Source: Kordia sp965283645 (GTDB lineage Bacteria > Bacteroidota > Bacteroidia > Flavobacteriales > Flavobacteriaceae). Taken from it: a stretch of DNA of 64,000 nucleotides. This document shows positions 9,909 through 18,274 of the stretch, one piece after another (within the stretch, counting starts at the first letter, position 1; the number at the start of each line of letters is the position of its first letter). A model generated the notes under the pieces. The model saw only the letters and a program-made list of their open reading frames with translations, made no database searches and was not told the origin of the DNA. The translations under genes and the position numbers were made by a program. The DNA lies in contig NZ_CBDIPG010000001.1 of the NCBI RefSeq assembly GCF_965283645.1, forward strand, positions 4,340,001 through 4,404,000, given 5' to 3'.

Positions 9909-9991
9909 ATAAGTCACGTATTTTTATAAACAAACAATATAGTTAATTTAATGGAAAGTATGCATTGCAGAAATAATGATTATCAGTGAAG

Positions 9992-12691
9992 TTATAACGT
10001 GTAAATGACCTTAAACATGAAAATCCGCGGGAAAATAAAGATTTGTTGATCTGATACCAACAAGGTAGAAAAAGTATTTCTGCGTTTAAATTCGACATTA
10101 AACATATTAGAGACGGAAAATTCAAAATTCCATGGACTTTCATTTTTCTGATAACTTAATGCTGTGTTTCCGATATTGAAATCATTAGACTGATTCATAG
10201 TTTTGTTTACATAACGTTCGTGTTGATAATCAATATTAAATGTAAAGTTCTTTAAAAAATTAACATCAACAGTTCCCGAAATAATAGTATTTTCAAACGA
10301 TGTATTAGTAATGGAATTGTATTCTGAAAAACGTTTGTCTATTCCTAATTGAAGATTTGGAAAATTCTTAAATTTTGTCTCTGCGTCAAATTTGAAAGCA
10401 TAATTGTTAGAAGATGCTTTGATAAGTTCATTATTAATAGGTCTAAAATAAGTTGACAGCGAGACGTTTGATTTTAATGATAGTTTTATGGCTTTAAATC
10501 CCTTTCGTAAAGAACCTCCAAATTGCCAAAAGAGATCTTCATTTTCAAGTAAAAAAGGTGTTGAAATATAGTCAATACCTTGAATTTGAGTCGCATTTTT
10601 AATATTTCGATCACTTTTTCTAAAATTTACTGAGATTGTATATAATATATCTCGATACATACTGAATCTGTAAAAATTTAAATTGATATCGTGAAAGCGT
10701 TGGTTTTCCAGCGTATTATTTCCTCGGTATACACTGTTAAAATCCAATAGTGTTAACCGATTGGCAAGTTGCGAAATGGTTGGAAATCTTATTTTTTTAC
10801 GATATTTTAATACCAATTTTTTAGAATTGCTAAAGTCTACATTTGCAGTTAATTCAGGTAAAAAAATATTTTTATTTCGAGAATTCTCTTCTTCAAATTG
10901 ATCAATCTTCCATGCATAATTATGATAAATTAGTCCTGTTTTGATTGTGAATATATTTTTTTTGAATTTGTATTCAATACCAGAGAAAAAATCATTAAAA
11001 GTGAGTCGTGTTCTATTGTTAAAACCATTTGATGTAAAATTATTAATACTTTCATCTTCCAATCGTTGATATTCAAAAGTATTGTAGTGATCATGTGTAA
11101 AATTATTACCCAAACTAACATACAAATGATGGTTGGCACTAAGTATTTTATAATGTTTAATAATACTTTGTATGGATTGACTTTGCGTAGATTTATCGTT
11201 GTAAATATCAATTAAATCTTCGTTTACAATCGGAATTAATCCTGTGAGTAATGTTTGATTTGTATTCCAATTGAATTGAGGAGTACTTTGCTCATATTGA
11301 TAGTTTATAAGTATGCTACTTACATTTTTTTTATTAAAACGCTTATGCCATTGAAGTTGTTCTTTAAATGCACTATTTATGTTTGTATACTTAGTATTAA
11401 TTATTGCATTTCTAGCTGTTGATGTGGTTTGTGTATTACCATTTTGATTGTTATCTGATAGTTTTAGGAGCGATTCAGAAGAAAACTCCGTATCCTCATT
11501 GGGAACGTAAGATAAAGAGGCTTTTGCAATACCGAAGGTAATCGTATTTTGGGAATTTCTTTCTCTAAGTTCATTCAGATTATCATTTCCTATGTATTGA
11601 TTTTGAAGAGATTCTTGAGTTTCAGTTTTAGAATTTGAAAAAATACCATAACTAGAAAACGAAAAATTGTCATTCAACTCTTTGTCTAGATTAAAAGCGC
11701 CAAATTGCTGCTTACTTTCTGTGTAATCACGATTGCGTAAAAAACGAGCAAAATCATTCGTATATAAAGAAAAATACGACTGTGAATCGGTTAACAATCT
11801 ACTAACGCCACCTTCAAAATCTAAATAATCTTTTAACGTAAATGATTTTTCTCCAATATTATTTAAATCTCCAATGAAATTTACGGTGGTTTTAGGACTG
11901 TAATAATATAGTGTCGGGTGAATTGTATACCGATTGGTTATTCCAGTAGCGGTCTCTATTTCTCCAAAGAGGAACTTTTTTTTATCTTCTTTCAATTCAA
12001 TATTCATAGCCATTTCATCACTATCTTCAAGACCTTTTAAAAATGCAACGTCCGAATAATTATCTAACACAACTACGGTTTCGACGGCATTGGCAGGAAT
12101 ATTATTTACAGCAAGTTTACTATTTCCTGTAAAGAAGAGTTTGCCTTCCACTAAGACTTTTGTTACTTTTTTACCTCTGACCAAAACGTTACCATCTTTA
12201 TCAACCTCAACACCTGGAAGTTTTTTGAGTACATCTCTTAATTTTCGTTCTTTACCAGAAACAAATGAAGAAACGCTGTATGCAATTGTATCCTTCTTTA
12301 TAACGATTGGTGGCGTATAGTTTAAAGTAACTTGTTCTAATTCCTCAGTATTGGGAATTAACATAAAGTTTTGAACATGATTCTTATTTTTTTTAAAAGA
12401 AATTTTTTTTGGTCTGTAGCCAAGATATGTGATCGTTATGGCATAATTTACCTCTTTTCTTAATATCAATCGATATCTTCCTTCTTCGTCAGATATAGCG
12501 TGGTTAAAACTTTCCTCAATTTCAGATTGGGCAATTATATTTGCAAAAGCAAGCGGTTTTCCTATAGAATCTTGTATTTTTCCTGATAGTGTAAGCGTTT
12601 GCGCATTTGAAGAATAAAGCACTGTGATTAGCAACAGTGCTGTTAAGATATATCTTTGAAACTTTATAGAAAGACTAGTTTTTCGACTCAC
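9992..12691 (-). CDS. Outer-membrane beta-barrel protein, TonB-receptor-like, partner of GLPGLI cassette
   Basis: About 899 residues. No ATG precedes the signal peptide: the GTG at 12691 or the TTG at 12697 must be used, and both overlap the end of the upstream small gene, suggesting translational coupling. Layout: signal peptide ending SSNAQ, a carboxypeptidase-regulatory-like Ig domain (about residues 30-115, LSGKIQDSIGKPLAFANI), a plug-like domain (about 120-235, KLPGVEVDKDGNVLVRGKKV), then a long barrel of alternating aromatic strands to the end. It has no extended TonB box that I can recognise and is not SusC-type. Barrels of this family are often encoded beside GLPGLI proteins. Inferred role: uptake or surface display of whatever the two small secreted proteins and the GLPGLI protein handle. 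Confidence 0.8.
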   Translation of the reverse strand: MSRKTSLSIKFQRYILTALLLITVLYSSNAQTLTLSGKIQDSIGKPLAFANIIAQSEIEESFNHAISDEEGRYRLILRKEVNYAITITYLGYRPKKISFKKNKNHVQNFMLIPNTEELEQVTLNYTPPIVIKKDTIAYSVSSFVSGKERKLRDVLKKLPGVEVDKDGNVLVRGKKVTKVLVEGKLFFTGNSKLAVNNIPANAVETVVVLDNYSDVAFLKGLEDSDEMAMNIELKEDKKKFLFGEIETATGITNRYTIHPTLYYYSPKTTVNFIGDLNNIGEKSFTLKDYLDFEGGVSRLLTDSQSYFSLYTNDFARFLRNRDYTESKQQFGAFNLDKELNDNFSFSSYGIFSNSKTETQESLQNQYIGNDNLNELRERNSQNTITFGIAKASLSYVPNEDTEFSSESLLKLSDNNQNGNTQTTSTARNAIINTKYTNINSAFKEQLQWHKRFNKKNVSSILINYQYEQSTPQFNWNTNQTLLTGLIPIVNEDLIDIYNDKSTQSQSIQSIIKHYKILSANHHLYVSLGNNFTHDHYNTFEYQRLEDESINNFTSNGFNNRTRLTFNDFFSGIEYKFKKNIFTIKTGLIYHNYAWKIDQFEEENSRNKNIFLPELTANVDFSNSKKLVLKYRKKIRFPTISQLANRLTLLDFNSVYRGNNTLENQRFHDINLNFYRFSMYRDILYTISVNFRKSDRNIKNATQIQGIDYISTPFLLENEDLFWQFGGSLRKGFKAIKLSLKSNVSLSTYFRPINNELIKASSNNYAFKFDAETKFKNFPNLQLGIDKRFSEYNSITNTSFENTIISGTVDVNFLKNFTFNIDYQHERYVNKTMNQSNDFNIGNTALSYQKNESPWNFEFSVSNMFNVEFKRRNTFSTLLVSDQQIFIFPRIFMFKVIYTL

Positions 12692-12896
12692 ATTCAATTA
12701 ATGTCATGAAAGCAGTCTCAGAGGCAGTTTCTAAGTCAACTTCTTGATAAATTAATTCATCATATAAATTAAATGCCATTTCAGTGCAGTCAACTTCTTG
12801 AAACATCCCAGGAGGATCTATGAGTTTAATTTCTTCCGCTATAGCAAAATTCACAATACAAAATAGGGCAATTAAAGCAAGGGTGTTTTTTTTCAT
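12675..12896 (-). CDS. Small secreted two-cysteine protein (paralogue of 13649-13879)
   Basis: 73 residues from the ATG at 12896; a GTG directly before it only adds one residue. Signal peptide to about residue 20 (LFCIVNFAIA), then a roughly 53-residue acidic mature peptide with two cysteines, C37 and C69. These are spaced exactly as C36 and C68 of the other small protein of the cassette. The pattern is D-C-x2-M-A-x3-Y...E-x-A-x2-T-x3-C, and the predicted structure is two helices that one disulfide could pin. It starts two bases after the GLPGLI stop and overlaps the barrel gene start, so the three are surely co-translated. No named family recognised. Confidence 0.75.
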   Translation of the reverse strand: MKKNTLALIALFCIVNFAIAEEIKLIDPPGMFQEVDCTEMAFNLYDELIYQEVDLETASETAFMTLIECESKN

Positions 12897-12898
12897 CA

Positions 12899-13624
12899 CT
12901 ATTTACTTTTTTCAAATTGTTTAGATTTATTTAAAACGATGGCGGCAAATTCTTCTTTTGCTATTTTTTTCCCTTTTATAGGACGTTTAATTTTGAGATT
13001 TAAGGACTTAAGAGTTATATCGGAAACGAAAAAAGTTAGTGGTCCTTCTTTAAGTTCTAATATTAAACCTGGTAAACCACCATAACCTTTTGGTCCGTAT
13101 GGGACTGGAACTTGTAGAGTAAACCAAGCTGTAACTTTTCGGGGCTTAAATAAAAGTGGATTATCGGAATCTAAATAATAAGCTTTATAACAAGTGTATC
13201 CGTCTATTTTTTTCGTTTCATTGGTAATTTTCCAAGGTGTATCGTTAAAAATACTATTCACTAAAAATTCATTACCTAAAAAACTCTTTTCAACAAGTCG
13301 CGTATTTGTTTCTAAGTTGCAATAGTAAGTAGCTTTCCCAGCTCTAGTTTTTGTGTATTTTAGAAAAATTCTATCATTTCCATCAAGTTCTAAGGTTTTA
13401 TCAAGGGAAAATAGTGCTTCTTTTTTAGTAAAGTTTAGAGTGAAAGACAAATACTTAGCATATTTGGGAAAACTCTCAATGATGCGTTTTGATACGTTAT
13501 TTATATTTTTATTTGTTACATTAATTTCGTCGGTTTGTACTTTGTAGGTTACAACACCTGATGATTTCTGTGCTATGGCAAACTGTGAGGCCGTAAATAT
13601 TAGTATGAGAAGATATTTTTTCAT
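12899..13624 (-). CDS. GLPGLI family exported protein
   Basis: 241 residues with signal peptide (FTASQFAIAQ) and the family hallmark GGLPGLI at residues 182-188, preceded by YGPKGYG. Family knowledge: GLPGLI proteins are exported proteins of Bacteroidota of unknown biochemical function. They are frequently encoded next to outer-membrane barrels with a carboxypeptidase-like N-terminal domain, as here. The mature part is a beta-rich fold with Cys residues at 102 and 145 that could pair. It lies between the two small paralogous secreted proteins, 24 bases after the first and 2 before the second, in one operon. Confidence 0.9.
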   Translation of the reverse strand: MKKYLLILIFTASQFAIAQKSSGVVTYKVQTDEINVTNKNINNVSKRIIESFPKYAKYLSFTLNFTKKEALFSLDKTLELDGNDRIFLKYTKTRAGKATYYCNLETNTRLVEKSFLGNEFLVNSIFNDTPWKITNETKKIDGYTCYKAYYLDSDNPLLFKPRKVTAWFTLQVPVPYGPKGYGGLPGLILELKEGPLTFFVSDITLKSLNLKIKRPIKGKKIAKEEFAAIVLNKSKQFEKSK

Positions 13625-13648
13625 GTTTACTTAAATTTAAATTTAAAA

Positions 13649-13879
13649 TTAATCAAGATCTTCCTCTAATTCTACGCAAAGCTCATATGTCCAAATAGCC
13701 ATTTCAACACATTTTTCTCGGTCATGTCCTGTATCTTCAAAAACATGATATATATCAATTGCCATATTCCAACAGTCAGGATCAGCATATTCAGTTAATT
13801 TTTTTTTCGATTCTGAATGTGCAAATGTTATGCTACATAGCAATAAGCACATCGTTGAGAATAGTGTGAATGTTTTCAT
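13649..13879 (-). CDS. Small secreted cysteine protein, first gene of GLPGLI cassette
   Basis: 76 residues with a signal peptide to about residue 20-22 (CLLLCSITFAHS). The mature peptide is acidic, ends in EEDLD and has C36, C57 and C68. Its C36-to-C68 segment aligns without gaps to C37-to-C69 of the 73-residue protein downstream, with 10 of 33 positions identical (C, MA, Y, D, E, E, A, T, C). The extra C57 is absent in the partner. It leads the operon; the GLPGLI gene follows after 24 bases. Function unknown. Candidates are a secreted signal peptide, a binding partner of the barrel, or a chaperone-like subunit. Confidence 0.7.
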   Translation of the reverse strand: MKTFTLFSTMCLLLCSITFAHSESKKKLTEYADPDCWNMAIDIYHVFEDTGHDREKCVEMAIWTYELCVELEEDLD

Positions 13880-14376
13880 TGAATTAGTTTAAATATGATT
13901 TAACGTACTTTTTTTTAGGCTTTTCAGTTTACGCCTTTGCAACTATTTATAACAGATTCAAGATTTTTAATTGGGAAATAAACTATAATAGTTAAAAGTA
14001 ATAAAAATTTGATTAATATAAAAATCCTACTTTATAGTCTGTTATTTTCAACAAAATAAAAAAGAATTTTTTTTAGTTCCTTGAGGTTTTCCGTAAATAG
14101 TACTATTTTTTAATATTTAATTTTTTCAATATGTAGATACATCACTCAAAAACAATCTCATCAATGTAAATAGTTTGCTGAAATCCAAAAATTTGAGTGA
14201 ATACAACTTAAGTCGAGTCGTAATATAGTGAAGGTATATTTCTTCCATTTATGAGTAAGTTTGATTCCTTTAGATTTTTTGGAAGTATCAGGAAATTAAA
14301 TATTTAGTAATTTTTAGGGGAGATAATTTATTTTATGATTATTTTTAGGGGAGTAATCATTTTAATTTTACTTCTT
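13880..14376. other. Divergent intergenic region with short repeats
   Basis: 497 bases between the leftward GLPGLI operon and a rightward small secreted protein. It is very AT-rich, with no ORF or RNA gene that I can support. It contains an 8-base inverted repeat, CACTCAAA at 14143-14150 and TTTGAGTG at 14192-14199. It also holds a direct repeat of ATTTTTAGGGGAG at 14310-14322 and 14341-14353, just before the rightward gene. No clean TAnnTTTG promoter was found for either side. Confidence 0.5.
14310..14353 (+). repeat. Short direct repeat ATTTTTAGGGGAG x2
   Basis: Two identical 13-base copies, 14310-14322 and 14341-14353, start 31 bases apart and end 24 bases before the ATG at 14377. The GGGGAG core could act as a purine-rich ribosome-binding element or as a tandem operator. 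Chance duplication is also possible in such AT-rich DNA. Confidence 0.5.
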
Positions 14377-14733
14377 ATGAATAAGATTTTGTTAGCGCTC
14401 ATGATAGGGCTTTTTTCGAATGTCATATATGCACAAAGTTCCAATTCTGATATTAAAATTGGAACCATTTTTACGATTGGAAAGGTTGTAAATAATAGTT
14501 ATGAATTTATTAATTTTCCCAAAGCCAATTTTATTGTAAAAAAAGGCGGTATTGCTAATTATACCAATGTTGTTGGCGAAAAGGTTGAAGTTACTTCTGT
14601 AAAAGAAAACAAAGACGGAAGCTTAATTGCAACGATTAAATTGACTTCTAAAAAGTTGTTTTTTAATAGTCACAAGTATGTAACCGTAGCGATTGATGAA
14701 GCTATCAAGGGAAAAGAGTTGGTAATGAATTAG
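14377..14733 (+). CDS. Small secreted protein of unknown function
   Basis: 118 residues from the ATG at 14377, chosen over the in-frame ATG at 14335 because it starts a normal signal peptide (MNKILLALMIGLFSNVIYAQ); the longer version would add 14 hydrophobic residues. The mature domain is about 98 residues, beta-rich, without cysteines. It contains KIGTIFTIGKVVNNSYEFINF and repeated short strands suggestive of a small beta-barrel or Ig-like fold. No family recognised. Convergent with the GNAT gene, 9 bases away. Confidence 0.65.
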   Translation: MNKILLALMIGLFSNVIYAQSSNSDIKIGTIFTIGKVVNNSYEFINFPKANFIVKKGGIANYTNVVGEKVEVTSVKENKDGSLIATIKLTSKKLFFNSHKYVTVAIDEAIKGKELVMN

Positions 14734-14742
14734 AGGAGTTTG

Positions 14743-15282
14743 TTAGTTGAATCTTTCAGATTTGAGTTTACTATATACTTCCACATCATAATACACATTT
14801 TCTTTAATCCATTCGCCTTGGCGTTCAATACCTTCAAAAGTGAATCCTAATCTTTTCGGAACGTTGCTACTTGGAGCATTGCCAACGGCGCACTTAATTT
14901 CAACGCGATTGAAGCGTAGTTTGTTAAAAATAAAACTACACAGTTTTGTTACAGATTTGGTAATGATACCTTGTCCTTGGAAATCTTTCGAAAGCCAATA
15001 GCCAATTTCTGTTTTTTTGTTGAGCTTGTCCGTGTTTTTATTTCCTATGATGCCAATTAATATATCATCTTTTCGAATGGCGTATGTAAATTCTAGTTTT
15101 TGAATAGGTGTGTTGAGCACATTCGCTACAAATTGTTCACTGTCGGTTAGTTCTTTGGTAAAAGCGACAAAAGGCAACCATTTTCCTAAGTATATTCGTT
15201 GAGAATCTATGATATTAAAAATGGCTGGAGCGTCTGTAAGTTCCAGTTTTTTTAAAACAATAGTGTCATCAACTTTAATCAT
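14743..15282 (-). CDS. GNAT N-acetyltransferase, RimJ/RimL-like
   Basis: 179 residues. The acetyl-CoA pyrophosphate loop is present as DFQGQGIITKS (Q-x-x-G-x-G/A type). The downstream NAPSSNVPKRLGFTFEG segment is the typical motif B of RimJ/RimL-like enzymes that acetylate N-terminal amines of ribosomal or other proteins, or small molecules. Cytoplasmic, with no membrane segment. It is the last of three minus-strand genes, 36 bases after the zinc-ribbon protein. The substrate is not predictable, and the many rimL-like paralogues in flavobacteria make a specific symbol unsafe. Confidence 0.85.
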   Translation of the reverse strand: MIKVDDTIVLKKLELTDAPAIFNIIDSQRIYLGKWLPFVAFTKELTDSEQFVANVLNTPIQKLEFTYAIRKDDILIGIIGNKNTDKLNKKTEIGYWLSKDFQGQGIITKSVTKLCSFIFNKLRFNRVEIKCAVGNAPSSNVPKRLGFTFEGIERQGEWIKENVYYDVEVYSKLKSERFN

Positions 15283-15318
15283 TAGTTTTAGATTTCTAAC
15301 AAAAATAAGAGAAATAAC

Positions 15319-15717
15319 TTAAAGATTACCTGCGCTTAATTCTTTCTTATACTTTCGAGCTTGAACCAAAAATCGTCCACCAACGATTAATCCAAAAAGT
15401 CCAAAATATGATATGCCGCCGTTAAGTAATCCCAATCCAAAAAACATAAAAGCAACAGCTAATACTATCATAGCTAAGATGACATTCATTTTTGCGTTTT
15501 TAAGCTTTTTGGCAATTCTTTTCTTTTTTTCTTGAATGTATTCAGAAGTTTTTCCATTCCAATAACATTTGACACAGCGTCCATTTTCAAATTTATGAAA
15601 ACAGCGCGGATAGTTGTACAGTTTATGTGCGCAGTCAGGACAAAGATTCTTCATTTTAGAAGTAGCCGAAAAGTATTCACTTTTACATTCGATACATTTG
15701 TTAATTTCTTTATCCAT
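15319..15717 (-). CDS. Zinc-ribbon membrane protein of unknown function
   Basis: 132 residues. The N-terminal half carries two zinc-ribbon-like knuckles: C8xxC11 with C26xxC29, and C39 with C48xxC51. A Lys-rich stretch (residues 62-75) is followed by two hydrophobic helices (about 77-97 and 99-118) that should sit in the inner membrane, with the ribbon in the cytoplasm by the positive-inside rule. The start overlaps the stop of the upstream gene by 8 bases, so the two are translationally linked. No named family; the layout resembles small zinc-ribbon membrane sensors or assembly factors. Confidence 0.65.
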   Translation of the reverse strand: MDKEINKCIECKSEYFSATSKMKNLCPDCAHKLYNYPRCFHKFENGRCVKCYWNGKTSEYIQEKKKRIAKKLKNAKMNVILAMIVLAVAFMFFGLGLLNGGISYFGLFGLIVGGRFLVQARKYKKELSAGNL

Positions 15718-16396
15718 TTAATGTTGCGTTCAGCTCATTCATTTTATCGTCCGTCATAGTTGCCATTTTTGACATTCCATTGATAAGTTCAAAAGTTAGA
15801 CTTAATGCTACGGAAGAATTTATTGCAGTTTTCGTTTCAATAAGAATATGTGTGAGTGCATTTATGGCTATAGATAAAGATTGCGTATTGTTTTCTGAGG
15901 AGACATGTTTTTCAACATACTTTCTTGATTCATATCCAGCTCTTAAAGGAAATAAAAATGGTGCGTTGTCTTTTGGAACAGTTAGCGGTATATTTCCCCA
16001 TTCTGCTGTGCCAACATATTGCGCATAATTTTCGAAAATTGCTATTACAGAAGGAAAAGATGCAATAGGAAACTTTGATTTAATTTTATCTCTAATCGTT
16101 CCAAAAATGCTTTCACTTGGTACATCACTCCAATTTTCAACAGCTACAGATCCAGCAAGTAACTCATTTATTTTGTCTGAAAAAATAGCCGAACCAGGTT
16201 CAAAATCATGTTTGTTTATATTATACTCGTCAGCAAGTACAATGCATCTTTCAGCTACTATTGTTGCACTAAGGCAGATAGCATCTTCAACGCGAACACC
16301 ACTGTCATTTTTCACAATATTGTATACGTAGTTGACTAATTTTTCTGTTTGTTTTTTTTCTGTTGGTTTTGAACTTAGAAAATCGAAAAGCCCCAT
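15710..16396 (-). CDS. Cytoplasmic protein of unknown function
   Basis: 228 residues beginning MGLFDFLSSKPTEKKQTEK, a common N-terminus among flavobacterial proteins of unknown role. It has no signal peptide or membrane segment and is largely helical, with conserved-looking blocks VRVEDAICLSATIVAERC (about 35-52) and FLFPLRAGYESRKYV (about 147-161). It leads a three-gene unit with the zinc-ribbon membrane protein and the GNAT enzyme. I cannot link it to a known family. Confidence 0.65.
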   Translation of the reverse strand: MGLFDFLSSKPTEKKQTEKLVNYVYNIVKNDSGVRVEDAICLSATIVAERCIVLADEYNINKHDFEPGSAIFSDKINELLAGSVAVENWSDVPSESIFGTIRDKIKSKFPIASFPSVIAIFENYAQYVGTAEWGNIPLTVPKDNAPFLFPLRAGYESRKYVEKHVSSENNTQSLSIAINALTHILIETKTAINSSVALSLTFELINGMSKMATMTDDKMNELNATLNG

Positions 16397-16594
16397 AGTT
16401 TAGTTGTAATGTTTTCTTAAATTTAATCTGTTTTCAATTTAGGAAAAGAAAATGATTTTAAAGATGGTTTAGTGCTTAAAAATTAAACAGCTGACTTCGT
16501 TTACATTTAATAAGAATGCTTTTATATCTACTAAAATAAAATTCCCAAAAACCAAAAAACCCTTTTATCTTTACACTTTAGAATTCTACAACTC

Positions 16595-17950
16595 ATGCGA
16601 ATACATTTTATAGCTATTGGTGGAAGCGCCATGCACAACTTAGCCTTGGCATTACATGCAAAAGGATATCAAATTACTGGAAGTGATGACGTTATTTTTG
16701 AACCGTCAAAAGGACGTTTGCAAGCAAAAGGATTGTTACCAGAAGCCTTTGGTTGGTTTCCTGAAAAAATTACTACAGATTTAGATGCAATTATTTTAGG
16801 AATGCACGCCAAACCTGATAATACTGAGTTGCTAAAAGCGCAAGAATTAGGCGTAACGATCTATTCGTATCCAGAATTTTTATACGAACAATCAAAATAC
16901 AAAACGCGTGTGGTTATTGGCGGAAGTCATGGAAAAACAACTATTACATCAATGATTCTTCATGTATTAAACTATCATGATATTGCTGTAGATTATATGG
17001 TTGGTGCGCAATTAGAAGGTTTTGAAACGATGGTGCATCTTACAGAAGAAAACGATTTTATCATTTTAGAAGGCGATGAATATTTATCATCACCAATTGA
17101 TCGTAGACCGAAATTTCATTTATATCAACCAAATATTGCCTTGTTAAGCGGAATTGCGTGGGATCATATCAACGTATTTCCAACGTATGAAAATTATGTA
17201 GAGCAGTTTCAAATCTTTGTAGATTCTATCACAAAAGGCGGAAGCATTAATTACAATGAAGAAGATGCTGAGGTAGTTCGTGTTGTGGAAGCTTCAGAAA
17301 ATCCAATTCGCAAGCTAAGTTATAAAACACCAAATTACAGCATTGAAAACGGAGAAACTTTACTAGAAACGCCTGATGGTTTGATGCCAATTGAAATATT
17401 TGGAAAACACAACTTGAACAATCTGGCTGGTGCCAAATGGATTTGTCAACATATTGGCGTAGATGAAGAAGATTTCTATGAAGCAATTTCAACCTTTAAG
17501 GGCGCAAGCAAACGTTTGGAGAAAATTGCCGAACACAATTCTACAGTAGTTTATAAAGATTTTGCACATTCGCCAAGCAAAGTAAAGGCAACAACGCAAG
17601 CTGTAAAAGAACAATATGCAGATCGAACAGTTTTAGCATGTTTGGAATTACATACCTATAGTAGTTTAAATGCTGAATTTTTAAAAGAATACAAAGGTGC
17701 GTTAAATGCGGCAGACAAAGCAGTTGTTTTCTATTCGCCACATGCGGTTCAAATAAAGCAGTTGGAAGAAGTTTCAAAAACACAAATTGCGGAAGCTTTT
17801 GAGCGTGACGATTTAATTATTTACACAGATCCAACAGCATTTAAAGAATATTTATTTAGTCAGTCATTAAATGAAACTGCCTTATTATTAATGAGTTCTG
17901 GAAATTATGGCGGATTGGATTTTAAAGCATTTAAGCAACACATACACTAA
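16595..17950 (+). CDS. mpl: Murein peptide ligase (Mpl), Mur ligase family
   Basis: 451 residues with the three-domain Mur ligase plan. The N-terminal Rossmann domain starts HFIAIGGSAMHNLA, the central ATPase has P-loop GGSHGKTTI at residues 109-117, and the C-terminal domain has a KDFAHSPSKV motif. The N-terminus and the His-Ser-Pro-Ser segment fit Mpl (UDP-N-acetylmuramate:L-alanyl-gamma-D-glutamyl-meso-DAP ligase) better than MurC, which would sit in the dcw cluster. Mpl returns recycled murein tripeptide to UDP-MurNAc. It stands alone here, with a TATCTTTA near-consensus -7 box at 16566-16573. Confidence 0.8.
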   Translation: MRIHFIAIGGSAMHNLALALHAKGYQITGSDDVIFEPSKGRLQAKGLLPEAFGWFPEKITTDLDAIILGMHAKPDNTELLKAQELGVTIYSYPEFLYEQSKYKTRVVIGGSHGKTTITSMILHVLNYHDIAVDYMVGAQLEGFETMVHLTEENDFIILEGDEYLSSPIDRRPKFHLYQPNIALLSGIAWDHINVFPTYENYVEQFQIFVDSITKGGSINYNEEDAEVVRVVEASENPIRKLSYKTPNYSIENGETLLETPDGLMPIEIFGKHNLNNLAGAKWICQHIGVDEEDFYEAISTFKGASKRLEKIAEHNSTVVYKDFAHSPSKVKATTQAVKEQYADRTVLACLELHTYSSLNAEFLKEYKGALNAADKAVVFYSPHAVQIKQLEEVSKTQIAEAFERDDLIIYTDPTAFKEYLFSQSLNETALLLMSSGNYGGLDFKAFKQHIH

Positions 17951-18274
17951 AAACACAAAAATATACGTTACACATAATAAGAACCCACAAAAACAAACAC
18001 ACTATATCTCATCATTACTTTTTTAACAATCAATTTAAAAACTAGTATGAGAAAATCTTTTTTATTAGTGTGTGTAGCACTCTTTTGTATTTCCTGTTAT
18101 GTTAATGACGACGATGTCAAATCTAAATGAATTCTATAAATTGTAAAGTTGTAAACTTTTAGTAGCACATACACTAAAGTATAAAATACTACGTTAAGGG
18201 AACATACTGAACCAATTAAACCCGAATTCTATCGTTTCATAATTACTTTTTACAACTATATAAATCGACTAATT
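17951..18274. other. Intergenic region with short lipoprotein-like ORF
   Basis: 324 AT-rich bases between mpl and a lipoprotein gene. The only coding-like content is a 27-codon ORF at 18047-18130, described separately. No RNA gene, strong hairpin or consensus promoter seen. Confidence 0.5.
18047..18130 (+). CDS. 27-residue lipoprotein-like micro-ORF (possible remnant)
   Basis: The ORF is ATG to TGA and encodes a complete lipoprotein signal peptide: MRK, a hydrophobic stretch, a lipobox-like FCISC with Cys17, then YVNDDD. The acidic residues after the Cys match the usual surface-export-type context of flavobacterial lipoproteins. Nothing open follows in any frame. It resembles the first 30 residues of the lipoprotein gene starting 145 bases downstream, so it could be a decayed duplicate. 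A genuine small lipopeptide is the alternative. Confidence 0.35.
   Translation: MRKSFLLVCVALFCISCYVNDDDVKSK

Noticed and set aside
14134..14199. CACTCAAA inverted repeat as a terminator or operator
   Set aside because: Arms are only 8 bases with a 41-base loop in AT-rich DNA and no T run; could easily be chance, so only noted in the intergenic entry.
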